A stretch of 45,615 bases of DNA from Acidobacteriota bacterium (GCA_021778315.1 JAJYCQ010000013.1:1-45615), one strand, 5' to 3'; counted from the stretch's first letter, positions 1 to 7,549 are shown. Notes: a model not told the origin generated them from the sequence alone. Program-made: numbers and translations.

Positions 1-39
1 CGTTATCCGGAGCATCTGGAGAAGATGACGGGGCGGTAG
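1..39 (+). CDS. C-terminal end of an unidentified gene, cut by window edge
   Basis: Frame 1 is open from the first base and ends at a TAG at 37-39, giving a tail that reads RYPEHLEKMTGR. The gene starts outside the window. Codon use (CTG, GAG, ACG, CGG) resembles the neighbouring plus-strand genes, which supports a real coding end, but twelve residues are too few to identify a family. The repeat-bearing intergenic stretch that follows is consistent with a gene end here. Confidence 0.5.
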   Translation, partial: RYPEHLEKMTGR

Positions 40-71
40 TTTGCATGGGCCGCCTGGGCAGTTATTCCCTC

Positions 72-137
72 AGGGGCTAAAGCCCTATTCTTGGAAGGGT
101 ATTTATGGCGGGGCTAAAGCCCCGCCCCTTCAAAGGT
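72..137. repeat. Two REP-like palindromes with GGGCTAAAGCCC core
   Basis: Two hairpin-forming palindromes lie side by side. At 72-86 an AGGGGCT arm faces an AGCCCT arm, and at 107-126 GGCGGGGCT pairs with AGCCCCGCC around an AA loop. The second is followed directly by CCCCTTCAAAGG. The same combination of GGGCT(A/G)AAGCCC hairpin plus CCCTTCAAAG recurs at 5345-5425, so this is a dispersed intergenic element and not a unique terminator. A related GGCAGGGATTCCCGCC palindrome lies near 155-171. Confidence 0.7.
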
Positions 138-215
138 GGGATTCTCGGCGATCAAGGCAGGGATTCCCGCCTGTTCAAATGCTGGGATTAAACAGAAGAT
201 TGTGGAGGAGTTGAG

Positions 216-611
216 ATGGAGATCAAACGGAATGGGTCGCAGGCTTCGGGTAAAGGGCCGGCGGAGTGGTTTACGGGGACGGTGCGGTTGGATCAGCCGT
301 TTGCAGGGACAGAGCCGGCGCGGGTGAATGGAGCGGTGGTGACGTTTGAGCCGGGGGCCCGGACGGCGTGGCATACGCATCCGCTGGGACAGACGCTGGT
401 GGTGACGGCTGGGCTGGGATGGGTGCAGAAGGCGGGCGGAGATCGCGAGGAGATTCGGCCGGGAGATGTGGTGTGGTTTTCTCCGGGAGAAAAGCACTGG
501 CATGGAGCTACGGCGACGACGGCGATGACTCATATTGCTATCCAGGAGAGGCTGGATGGCAAGACCGTGGATTGGATGGAGCATGTGACGGACGCGCAGT
601 ATCTTGGGTAG
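216..611 (+). CDS. Cupin-fold hydroxynitrile lyase-like protein (GtHNL type)
   Basis: This is a 131-aa single-domain cupin. The ATG is preceded by GGAGGAG at good spacing. His53, His55, Gln59 (in WHTHPLGQ) and His94 (in PGEKHWHG) match the four manganese ligands I recall for the cupin hydroxynitrile lyase of Granulicella tundricola. The length, the N-terminal [15 protein letters not shown] and the C-terminal [12 protein letters not shown] also match that enzyme as I remember it. Active-site positions Ala40, Val42 and Gln110 are the wild-type residues there. The expected reaction is reversible cleavage of cyanohydrins to aldehyde and HCN. The physiological role of this family is not established, and the protein may act on another small carbonyl compound in the cell. 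It stands alone, with REP-like repeats upstream and no operon partner. Confidence 0.85.
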   Translation: MEIKRNGSQASGKGPAEWFTGTVRLDQPFAGTEPARVNGAVVTFEPGARTAWHTHPLGQTLVVTAGLGWVQKAGGDREEIRPGDVVWFSPGEKHWHGATATTAMTHIAIQERLDGKTVDWMEHVTDAQYLG

Positions 612-792
612 GTTGCGGAGTGCAGGGCGGCGGTGGGTTGTCGTCCTGCACTTGGAGCAGGATTTTGGGCGGTGCTTGAGGGCGTAAGAACGGGAGACAG
701 CAGGGTCGCTCGCTTCGCTCGGAATGACAGCTAGAAAAGCAAATGCAAAGGCAAAAGCAAGTGCCCTTGAAGGTGCAGGTGTGCGTTGTGCG
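612..792. repeat. Intergenic stretch with degenerate hexamer tandem repeat
   Basis: No gene is visible. At 735-764 there are five tandem hexamers (AAAAGC, AAATGC, AAAGGC, AAAAGC, AAGTGC). Just upstream, at about 700-730, is TCGCTCGCTTCGCTCGG, a palindrome-like GC-rich element followed by AATGACAG. I see no clear terminator for the minus-strand unit that ends at 793. Confidence 0.55.
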
Positions 793-1026
793 TTAGTGGG
801 TGTGGTGGGTGAAGACGTGGGCGAGGGTTAGGGTGCGGTAGAGAATGACGCACGTCATCGCGATGAGGTAGACACGCAGAGCGCCGAGAGAGAAGCGCAC
901 GGTGGGGGTGAGCTCCATGAGGCCGAGGCCTTCGGAGGTGCACTTCTGCTCGTGGATGTCGTCTAGTGGGTGGATGACGTAGAGGCTGGTTTCGTTGGCG
1001 ATGGGCTGAGTTGCGAGAGCGGCCAA
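793..1026 (-). CDS. Small one-helix membrane protein downstream of NRAMP transporter
   Basis: The 77-aa product is not a family I can name. The start is a TTG at 1026, chosen because AAAGGAG lies six bases upstream of it. The N-terminal half is polar and contains HPLDDIHEQKC. Residues of about 44-68 (FSLGALRVYLIAMTCVILY...) form one predicted membrane helix, and the protein ends in a His-rich HVFTHHTH. It follows the transporter by about 70 bases on the same strand, so it is probably co-transcribed. The histidines and the single Cys suggest, without proving, a metal-related accessory role. A heptamer repeat sits between the two genes. Confidence 0.6.
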   Translation of the reverse strand: MAALATQPIANETSLYVIHPLDDIHEQKCTSEGLGLMELTPTVRFSLGALRVYLIAMTCVILYRTLTLAHVFTHHTH

Positions 1027-1037
1027 GGTGGTCTCCT

Positions 1038-1086
1038 TTGGTTGTTGGTTGTTGGTTGTTGGTTGCTGGTTGCTGGTTGTTGGTGG
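1038..1086. repeat. Seven tandem heptamers (TTGGTTG) abutting a Shine-Dalgarno
   Basis: Seven 7-base units run without a break: four TTGGTTG, two CTGGTTG and a final TTGGTGG. On the minus strand these read CAACCAA repeats that fill almost the whole gap between the transporter stop (1098) and the AAAGGAG ribosome-binding site of the 77-aa gene. Confidence 0.85.
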
Positions 1087-1097
1087 TCAGGATGTGG

Positions 1098-2432
1098 TCA
1101 GGAGGTGGTGAAGAGGTTGGGGAGTAGGACTTGCGCGGCAAGGACTAGAGAGAGGGCGAAGAGGATGACGATGATCGACCAGTTGATCCAGTTGTTCCAG
1201 GGGCGGTTGACCCAGCGGTCGCCTAGAAGGGCGCGGTCGTTGAGGAGGAGTTGGAGGAAGATGATGGCCGACGGGAGGACCAGGCCGGCGAAGACCTGCA
1301 CGCTGACGATGACTAGCTGCAGGGGTAGGTGCGGGACCAGGACGATGGCTGCGGCGGCGAAGACGCAGATCGCGTAGACGGCGTAGAAGCCGGGGGCCTT
1401 GGAGGGTTTCTTGTGGAGGGAGTGCTGCCATCCGGCTACTTCTCCGTAGGCCCAGGCGCTGGCCAGGGAGATGGCGGTGGTGCCGAGGACGGCGGCGTTG
1501 ACCATGAGGAGCAGAAGCGCGTGGTGGATGAAGATGCCGCTGCGGTGGGGCAGGATGGCGGCGATGGATTGCGCTAGTTGTGCGGGGTCGGTGAAGGGGA
1601 TGTGGTGGTCGTGGGCGAAGGCTCCGGTGAGCATCATGGCTCCGGCTACTAGGACCGTAAAGCAGGCGCCGATGAGGGTGTCTAAGCGCGCCCACTTTAG
1701 GTCGGCGAAACGGAGGCGCTTTTCGGCTACGCAGCTTTGCTGGAAGAAGAGTTGCCACGGAGCGATGGTGGTGCCGACGATGGCGATGATTAGGAAGACT
1801 AGATCGCCGGTGACTCCGGTGTGCGGGAGCGAGGGGATGAAGGTGCTGGTGAGGGCTTGGTGCCAGTCTGGATGGAGGAGGGCGGCGGCGACGAACCAGG
1901 CGATGTCGACGAGGCAGAGGATGACGACGATGCGCTCCCAGCGGCGGTAGCTTCCGGTGGCGATGAGGGCTACGAGCGCGAGGGCTGCGATGGGGACGGA
2001 GATGACGGGCGCGACGCCGAGGCCGGACATGGCGAGGGAGATGGCGGCGAATTCGGTGATGAGGGTGAGGAAGTTGACGGCGAGGAGGTCGAAGAGGGAG
2101 AAGCGGCCCCAGGCTTTGCCGAAGCGCTCGTAGATCATGGCGGCGTGGCCTTTGCCGGTGGCGATGCCGAGGCGCGCGACCATCTCCTGCACGAAATAGC
2201 AGATGGGGAGGAGGAGGACGAGGACCCAGAGGAGGTGGAGGCCGTACTGGCCTCCGGCCTGCATGTAGGTGGAGACGGCTCCGGCGTCGTTGTCGGCTTC
2301 CATGACGATGAGGCCGGGGCCGAAGGCGACGAGGAAGCTGAGGATGGAGCGGAGCCACGGGCGACGGACGAGGGTCTTGTGGGTGGGCTCGAGCTGAGGT
2401 TGAAGCTGGAGGGAGGGCTGGAGGGAGGTCAT
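1098..2432 (-). CDS. NRAMP-related divalent metal ion transporter
   Basis: The 444-aa protein has about eleven hydrophobic segments and the overall NRAMP/SLC11 pattern, so it is a proton- or gradient-driven inner-membrane divalent cation importer. The start is the ATG at 2432, with AAGGAGG nine bases upstream, overlapping the stop of the small upstream ORF as ATGA. Helix 1 reads GPGLIVMEADNDAGAV where classical MntH has a DPGN motif. Helix 6 reads TIAPWQLFFQQS where classical members have MPH. These are the two metal-binding unwound segments, so manganese specificity cannot be assumed. The variants recall the NRAMP-related clade, members of which have been shown to carry magnesium. I therefore leave the substrate open and do not call it mntH. 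Confidence 0.85.
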   Translation of the reverse strand: MTSLQPSLQLQPQLEPTHKTLVRRPWLRSILSFLVAFGPGLIVMEADNDAGAVSTYMQAGGQYGLHLLWVLVLLLPICYFVQEMVARLGIATGKGHAAMIYERFGKAWGRFSLFDLLAVNFLTLITEFAAISLAMSGLGVAPVISVPIAALALVALIATGSYRRWERIVVILCLVDIAWFVAAALLHPDWHQALTSTFIPSLPHTGVTGDLVFLIIAIVGTTIAPWQLFFQQSCVAEKRLRFADLKWARLDTLIGACFTVLVAGAMMLTGAFAHDHHIPFTDPAQLAQSIAAILPHRSGIFIHHALLLLMVNAAVLGTTAISLASAWAYGEVAGWQHSLHKKPSKAPGFYAVYAICVFAAAAIVLVPHLPLQLVIVSVQVFAGLVLPSAIIFLQLLLNDRALLGDRWVNRPWNNWINWSIIVILFALSLVLAAQVLLPNLFTTS

Positions 2433-2572
2433 GGGCGCGGGCCTCCTTCCGTGTTGGTGTTGGGGGAGACGGTGGGGAGCCAGGTGCTGGTGAGTTGGGT
2501 GCCGTTGGTTCGCCAGACGCGGATGAGCGTGGGGCGGCGGATGGCGAGGGTGGTGGTGATCTTGATGGACAT
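2429..2572 (-). CDS. 47-aa ORF translationally coupled to the NRAMP transporter
   Basis: An ATG at 2572 is preceded by AGGAG five bases upstream. The frame runs 47 codons and its TGA overlaps the transporter's ATG (ATGA). The peptide is basic in its N-terminal half (MSIKITTTLAIRRPTLIRVW) and has no membrane helix. The transporter's own Shine-Dalgarno lies inside this ORF, so translation of one should affect the other. It may be a small functional protein or a leader peptide. I recognise no family. A good ribosome-binding site plus the stop/start overlap are the grounds for calling it real. Confidence 0.6.
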   Translation of the reverse strand: MSIKITTTLAIRRPTLIRVWRTNGTQLTSTWLPTVSPNTNTEGGPRP

Positions 2573-2845
2573 GATCGCTCCTGTGCTCGCGGTATGGCGT
2601 GCAGTGCTGCATGCGGATGGCATGCGAGTGGAGGCGACGAGGAAGGCGTGCTGGGCACGTGGTGATTCCGGTCGCGGTGTGCCTGGGTGGACACTGCGCG
2701 AGCGGGAGAGGTGACGCCTTCAGATGGTGCTAAGGAAGGAGGCTACCGGACCCCGCGAACGCAGCGCAGGAAGGGCGTCCGAGGACTCGGAGGTTCCGTT
2801 GAAGATGCGTTCGACATGAGGTGCTCCAGTGTGAGGTGAGGTAAC
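2573..2845 (-). other. Long untranslated leader of the NRAMP operon
   Basis: Between the candidate promoter (about 2870-2895) and the 47-aa ORF lie roughly 270-290 bases with no convincing ORF. That is long for a bacterial leader and includes complementary segments such as CGGAC and GTCCG that could fold. I compared it by eye with the M-box and yybP-ykoY riboswitch consensus sequences and could not match either with confidence. Confidence 0.4.
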
Positions 2846-2895
2846 CCATAGGAGGGATACCCCCCTATGGTATAGGTCTTGGATGCAGATTGCAA
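2846..2895 (-). promoter_or_regulatory. Candidate promoter with strong dyad operator (CsoR/RcnR-like)
   Basis: At 2846-2870 CCATAGGAGGG faces CCCCCCTATGG across ATA, which gives 11-base arms with one mismatch. Nested in it, ATACC (2857-2861) and GGTAT (2869-2873) form a perfect inverted repeat flanking a C tract. That A/T-flanked C/G-tract design resembles operators of the CsoR/RcnR (DUF156) repressor family. On the minus strand a possible -35 TTGCAA (2890-2895) and -10 TATACC (2869-2874) are 15 bases apart, so the dyad would cover the -10. No regulator gene lies next to it, so the assignment is inference. Confidence 0.5.
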
Positions 2896-3055
2896 GGATG
2901 GGGATTCGATGGGATGTCATTTTGGAGAGACGGCGCACGGTAACTGGCAGGTTTTGTGGACCTTGTAGAGCGGAGTTCGCCGTTACGATCGACCAGAAGA
3001 GAGCGGGCAGCATGTTTGCTCGCGCGCAAGGCCGAGGATTGGGATGATCTTCCGA

Positions 3056-3478
3056 TTACGCAGTCGGGCGGTCGCCGCGGAAGAACCATTCCACGCCGTA
3101 GCGATCGGTGAGGCGGCCGTACAGACCGAATGGCATTTCTTTGAGGTCGACGAGGAATTCCTTGTCTGCGCCGTCTGACAATTTGTCAAAGATGGCTCTG
3201 AGTTCGCCGGGCTGAGAGCTGATGAGGTACATCGCTGTGGTATTGCCCTGGTTTCGTATTCGCGTTGGATGGAGCCAATCGGTAGCCGAGAACTCGACCG
3301 CATCGCTTTTCAAATACGCGTTGGTGATTTTCTGATGTTGCTCCGCTGGAAAACTGTTCTTCATGGGGGTGTCGGCGAGGCGGGTAAGCACCAGGTCACC
3401 ACCAAAACAGGCGGTGTAGAACGTCATGGCTTCAGCACAATTGCCATCAAAGAGAAGAAACGGGGATAGATGAAGCAT
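3056..3478 (-). CDS. VOC-superfamily PhnB-like protein
   Basis: The 140-aa protein has the layout of the PhnB / 3-demethylubiquinone-methyltransferase-like branch of the vicinal oxygen chelate fold: PFLLFDGNCAEAMTFYTACFGGDL at the N-terminus, a central strand (TAMYLISSQPGEL), and a C-terminal MPFGLYGRLTDRYGVEWFF. The ATG at 3478 has GGAG seven bases upstream. Many members of this branch lack a characterised activity and bind no obvious metal, so no substrate can be given. It is a single gene, separated from the NRAMP promoter by about 160 bases. Confidence 0.8.
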   Translation of the reverse strand: MLHLSPFLLFDGNCAEAMTFYTACFGGDLVLTRLADTPMKNSFPAEQHQKITNAYLKSDAVEFSATDWLHPTRIRNQGNTTAMYLISSQPGELRAIFDKLSDGADKEFLVDLKEMPFGLYGRLTDRYGVEWFFRGDRPTA

Positions 3479-3596
3479 CGCATTCTCCGTTTTAGCGGAA
3501 CTCTAAACATTTTAAAAATATAGTAGCTCCGCTTGTTCGCCAACTTGACCGTATGGTGGTGGCGGGGTGGGGGGTGTTTGGGGTAGAAGAGGTAGT

Positions 3597-5282
3597 GTGA
3601 AAACAAACAGGTTGGTTGTGTTGTGCGCGTTGGTGTGGGGTGGCGTCTGCGGTGTTGCGCAGGGGCCGGTAGCGATTCATGTGGACCTTGCAAAGACGGT
3701 GGGGGCTTATGGGCCGGTGTATGGGTGGTTTGGGTATGACGAGGGGAACTATTCGACTACAGTGCTGGGGAGGGAGTTGCTGGGGGAGTTGCATGATTTG
3801 AGTCCGGTGCCGGTGACGATTCGGGCGCATCATCTGCTGACGTCGGGGGATGGGGTTGCGGCGCTGAAGTGGAGCTCGACGAATGTGTATAGCGAGGATG
3901 CGAACGGGAAGCCGGTGTATGACTTTCGGCTGATGGATGGGATCTTCGACGCGTATAGGGATGCGGGCGTAAGGCCGATGGTGGAGTTGGGATTTATGCC
4001 GAAGGACCTGGCGGCGAAGTTGCCGGGGAAGCCGGACCAGCCTTATGAGGTGTTGTATCCGAAGGACACGCTGTCGGGTGCGTCGAATAACCCTCCGAAG
4101 GATTATGCGAAGTGGGAGGAGTTGGCGCGGGTGGTGACGGCGCATTTGGTGGAGAGGTATGGACGCGAGGAGGTTTTGCGGTGGTACTTCGAGGTTTGGA
4201 ATGAGCCGGATATTGAATACTTTCATGGGACCGAGGCGGAGTATTTGAAGCTGTATGATTTTGCGGTCGCGGGTGTGAGGGCGGCGCTGCCGGGTGCGCG
4301 GGTGGGTGGGCCGGCTACGACGAGTCCTCGGAGTGAACATGCTTATGGATATCTGCGGACGTTTTTAGAGCATGTGGACTCGGGGAAGAGTGCGGCTACG
4401 GGGGGCGCGGTTCCGCTGGATTTTATTTCGTTCCATGCGAAGGGGCAGCCGGTGATTGAGGCGGGGCGGGTGACGATGGGGATCGATCGTGAACTGAAGG
4501 ATGTGGATCGCGGGTTTGGATTGGTGGCGAGCTTTCCGAAGTTTAAGCGGCTGCCGATTGTGTTGAGCGAGGCTGATCCGGAGGGATGTGCGGCTTGCTC
4601 GTCGAAGGTGAACCCGGCGAATAATTATCGGAATGGAACGCTGTATCCGGCGTATACGGCGGCCGCTTATAAGCGGCTGCTGGAGCTGGCGGATGTGCAT
4701 CATGTGAATCTGGTGGGGATGTTGAGTTGGTCGTTTGAGTTTGAGGGGAAGGATTATTTTGAGGGGTTTCGATCGCTGGCTACGAACGGGATCGATAAGC
4801 CGGTGCTGAATGTGTTTCGCATGATGGGGATGATGGGCGGCGAGCGCGTGGCGGTGACGAGTACGGGTGCGGTGCCGATGGCGACGATGCTGAGTACGGG
4901 GGTGAGGGGTAGGGCGGATGTGGATGCTCTGGCTACTCGCGAGAGGTCGGGGGCGTCGGTGATGGTGTGGGATTATCACGACAAGGCGGATGGGGGAGAG
5001 GCCGCGGAGACGACGGTGGAGGTGGAGGGGGTGCCGGTCGGTGTGGGGAGGGCGTTGTTGCAGGTGTATCGGATCGATGGGACGCATAGCAATGCGTATA
5101 CGGTGTGGCTGGGGATGGGGTCTCCGCAGATGCCGACGGTGGAGCAGATTGCGGCGTTGAAGGCGGCGGGTGGGTTGGAGTTGCTGCGGTCGCCGGAGTG
5201 GGTGGAGGTGGCGAGGGGGAGGGTGGTGGTGAAGACGAGGCTGCCGCGGGAGTCGGTGGAGTTGATGCGGCTGAGTTGGTGA
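3597..5282 (+). CDS. Secreted GH39-family glycosidase (beta-xylosidase-like)
   Basis: The start is taken as GTG at 3597, because it gives a clean signal peptide (MKTNRLVVLCALVWGG..., cleavage near AQG) and is preceded by GAAGAGG. An in-frame GTG at 3567 gives a poorer leader. The mature enzyme is about 540 aa. Glu203 in YFEVWNEPD is the expected acid/base, and Glu325 in LPIVLSEAD the expected nucleophile of a retaining clan-A enzyme. GH39 members mostly release xylose from xylo-oligosaccharides, but other specificities (iduronidase, rhamnose- or galactose-containing glycans) exist in the family, so the substrate is uncertain. It probably acts in the periplasm or outside the cell. No sugar genes flank it directly. 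Confidence 0.8.
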   Translation: MKTNRLVVLCALVWGGVCGVAQGPVAIHVDLAKTVGAYGPVYGWFGYDEGNYSTTVLGRELLGELHDLSPVPVTIRAHHLLTSGDGVAALKWSSTNVYSEDANGKPVYDFRLMDGIFDAYRDAGVRPMVELGFMPKDLAAKLPGKPDQPYEVLYPKDTLSGASNNPPKDYAKWEELARVVTAHLVERYGREEVLRWYFEVWNEPDIEYFHGTEAEYLKLYDFAVAGVRAALPGARVGGPATTSPRSEHAYGYLRTFLEHVDSGKSAATGGAVPLDFISFHAKGQPVIEAGRVTMGIDRELKDVDRGFGLVASFPKFKRLPIVLSEADPEGCAACSSKVNPANNYRNGTLYPAYTAAAYKRLLELADVHHVNLVGMLSWSFEFEGKDYFEGFRSLATNGIDKPVLNVFRMMGMMGGERVAVTSTGAVPMATMLSTGVRGRADVDALATRERSGASVMVWDYHDKADGGEAAETTVEVEGVPVGVGRALLQVYRIDGTHSNAYTVWLGMGSPQMPTVEQIAALKAAGGLELLRSPEWVEVARGRVVVKTRLPRESVELMRLSW

Positions 5283-5305
5283 AGGGTGTTGGCTTGGATG
5301 GATTC

Positions 5306-5430
5306 CCTCGACGACTAAAGTCGCGAGGTCGGGAGTGCTTCAACGGATGGGCTGAAGCCCATCCCCTTCAAAGCTTGGCGTCCTACGCATGCGACGGATG
5401 GGCTGGGGGGAATGCCCTTCAAAGCTCGGG
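5306..5430. repeat. REP-like palindrome cluster (three units)
   Basis: The first hairpin at 5306-5328 pairs CCTCG-CGACT with AGTCG-CGAGG around AA. The second at 5345-5364 pairs GGATGGGCT with AGCCCATCC and is followed by CCTTCAAAGC. A third, decayed copy begins with GACGGATGGGCTGGGG near 5394 and ends in CCCTTCAAAGC at about 5425. The shared core and tail link this cluster to the one at 72-137. Confidence 0.7.
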
Positions 5431-5456
5431 AGAGAGTTGTGCGGAGTTGGTGAGAG

Positions 5457-6422
5457 CTAGGGAGTGGTGGCGGGGTGGGCGTCGAGGGCGGCCTGGCGGG
5501 CTACCTTTTCGCGGTGCCTGCGGATGTAGTGGGCGGCGACGTCGGGGTAGAACTCGCGGATGGCGGAGAAGCCTACGTCTCGCATGACGGAGTAGCCGAA
5601 CTTGGTGGCGAGGACGGGGAAGCCGGAGGTTCCGTCGGGATAGTAGTACTGGGAGATGATCTGGGTGACGACCTTGCCGCCGAGGTTGGCGATGTTGGGG
5701 GTGGGGTTGCCATCGTAGTCGCGGGCGACGGCTTGACGGCTGATGACGTAGAGGGTGCGTTTGAGGATGGTGTGGCCGCTGCCGAGGGGATAGAAGCGGG
5801 TGTCCTCGTGGAGGAGGCTGGGGAGGAAGAAGGCGGAGAGATAGGTTCCGTCTGTTTTATCGATGAGTCCTCGCCAGGTGTAGGCGTAGAGGCCGGGGAC
5901 GCCTTTGCCGAGGGATGGGTGCTGGTTGAATCCTTCAGCGACGATCGAGGTGAGACCGAGCAAGAGGAAGGAGGAGTAGTCGAAGGCCTGGTGATCGGCG
6001 ATGCTGAGGTTGTACTTCCAGCCGGGGGGCGGAGCGGTGGCGCCCGCAGATACGGAGCGGAAGTTGGGCATGAAGCCGAGGATGCGGGCGGGCTCCTGGC
6101 GGTCGAGGGGGATGGGATTTCCCTGGGCGTCCTGGGGGACGGCGCGGTTGGGCTTGTGGGCAGGGGTAGGGGGGAGGATGGCGAGGTTTTGGCCGACGGG
6201 ATCGGAAGAGGGGTCGGGGTCGGAAACGGGCTCGAAGGAGGAATCGGTCTGGGCAGCTGAGGAGGAGTAGAAGAGGGTGCCGGGTGGGAGCGAGGCAGCG
6301 AGGAGAATGGGGGATGTTGGTGCGGGCGCATCCGGAAGGGGGAACGACTGGGCGCGGCTACTACTTTGGGTGAGGCTTAGAGCGAAAACGAGTAGAGCGA
6401 GCGGATAACGCAAATACACCAT
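5457..6422 (-). CDS. Secreted protein of unknown function
   Basis: The start is set at ATG 6422 (MVYLRYPLALLVFALSL...), which gives a signal peptide ending near SRAQS; a TTG four codons upstream is possible. The mature N-terminal third is Pro/Ser/Asp-rich and low in complexity. Residues of about 125-310 look globular, with conserved-looking WKYNLSIADHQAFDYSSF, LPSLLHEDTRFYPLG and PVLATKFGYSVMRDVGFSAIREFYPD. I recognise no catalytic motif and no named family. The position after trxB on the same strand gives no functional hint. Confidence 0.75.
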   Translation of the reverse strand: MVYLRYPLALLVFALSLTQSSSRAQSFPLPDAPAPTSPILLAASLPPGTLFYSSSAAQTDSSFEPVSDPDPSSDPVGQNLAILPPTPAHKPNRAVPQDAQGNPIPLDRQEPARILGFMPNFRSVSAGATAPPPGWKYNLSIADHQAFDYSSFLLLGLTSIVAEGFNQHPSLGKGVPGLYAYTWRGLIDKTDGTYLSAFFLPSLLHEDTRFYPLGSGHTILKRTLYVISRQAVARDYDGNPTPNIANLGGKVVTQIISQYYYPDGTSGFPVLATKFGYSVMRDVGFSAIREFYPDVAAHYIRRHREKVARQAALDAHPATTP

Positions 6423-6592
6423 CCTGGAGATCAAGGGGAAATGCGCAACTGAGAGGGGGATAGACCCAGGGCACTTGATAGTTAGAGCGTATTTGGCGAA
6501 AAAAGTTTCGGTTCAGAGTGGATGGGACGCACAAATGTGCATCTAATCGGCGCAAGAATGCGGTAATCGAACCATGGGTGAAGAGCTGGAGG

Positions 6593-7549
6593 CTAGCGGC
6601 CCAGCTCTTCGAGGTATTTTTCGACTTCGAGGGCGGCCATGCAACCGGTACCGGCGGCGGTGATGGCCTGGCGGTAGCGGCGGTCCTGGACGTCTCCGCA
6701 GGCGTAGACGCCGTGGATTCGCTCACCGAGGATGGAGACGAAGACGTTGTCTTCGGTCTTGATGTAGCCATCGCCGTCGAGGTCGAGCTGGCCTTCGAAC
6801 ATGCGAGCGTTGGGGGTGTGGCCGATGCCGAGGAACATGAAGGAGACGGGCAGGATGGAGCGCTCGCCGGTCTTGCGGTTGATGAGCTTGAGGCCCTTGA
6901 GGTCCTTCTCTTCCACGCCGAGGCACTCTTCGACGAGGGTGTTGTGGAGGAACTCGATTTGAGGGTGGGCGACGGCTCGCTCGAGCATGATGCGGGAGGC
7001 GCGGAAGTTTTCGGAGCGGTTGATGATGGTGACCTTGGTGGCGAAGCGGGTGAGGAAGAGGGCTTCTTCCATGGCGGAGTCTCCTCCTCCGATGACGGCG
7101 ATCTCTTTGCCGGAGGCGAAGAAGCCGTCGCAGGTGGCGCAGGAGCTGACGCCGAAGCCGATGAGGGCCTGCTCGGAGGGGAGGCCGAGCCAGCGGGCGC
7201 TGGCTCCGCTGGCGATGATGAGGGAGCGGGTGCGGATGATGTCTTTGCCGACGGTGAGCTCGAAGGGGGATTTGCAGAGGTCGACTGCGGAGAGATGGGC
7301 CATGCGGAGCTCGGCGCCGAAGCGGGTGGCCTGCTTCTTCATGTTCTCGATGAGCTCGGGACCCTGGACTCCCTCGGGCCAGCCGGGGAAGTTTTCGACG
7401 AGGGTGGTGATGGAGAGCTGGCCTCCGGGCTCGTGGCCTTCAAGGACGAGGGGCTTGAGGTTGGAGCGTGCAGCGTAGATGGCGGCGGTGAGGCCGGAGC
7501 AGCCGGAGCCGAGGATGACGGTATCGCGTACTTCGTTCTGATCAGACAT
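6593..7549 (-). CDS. trxB: Thioredoxin-disulfide reductase
   Basis: This is a 318-aa flavoprotein of standard length for the low-molecular-weight reductase that passes electrons from NADPH through FAD to thioredoxin in the cytoplasm. The FAD-binding GSGCSG is at residues 14-19, the redox pair Cys137-Ala-Thr-Cys140 is followed by DGFF, and the NADPH-binding GGGDSAMEE starts at 154. The C-terminal FAD contact (GVYACGDVQDRRYRQ) is intact. The first glycine loop carries Cys-Ser where most homologues have Pro-Ala. The ATG at 7549 lacks a strong Shine-Dalgarno. Confidence 0.93.
   Translation of the reverse strand: MSDQNEVRDTVILGSGCSGLTAAIYAARSNLKPLVLEGHEPGGQLSITTLVENFPGWPEGVQGPELIENMKKQATRFGAELRMAHLSAVDLCKSPFELTVGKDIIRTRSLIIASGASARWLGLPSEQALIGFGVSSCATCDGFFASGKEIAVIGGGDSAMEEALFLTRFATKVTIINRSENFRASRIMLERAVAHPQIEFLHNTLVEECLGVEEKDLKGLKLINRKTGERSILPVSFMFLGIGHTPNARMFEGQLDLDGDGYIKTEDNVFVSILGERIHGVYACGDVQDRRYRQAITAAGTGCMAALEVEKYLEELGR

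Noticed and set aside
2573..2845. M-box or yybP-ykoY riboswitch in the NRAMP leader
   Set aside because: Some short resemblances but the conserved core segments could not be aligned; left as an unassigned leader.
2720..3013. 97-codon minus-strand frame in the NRAMP leader and promoter
   Set aside because: No ribosome-binding site and it runs through the dyad; the composition is not protein-like.
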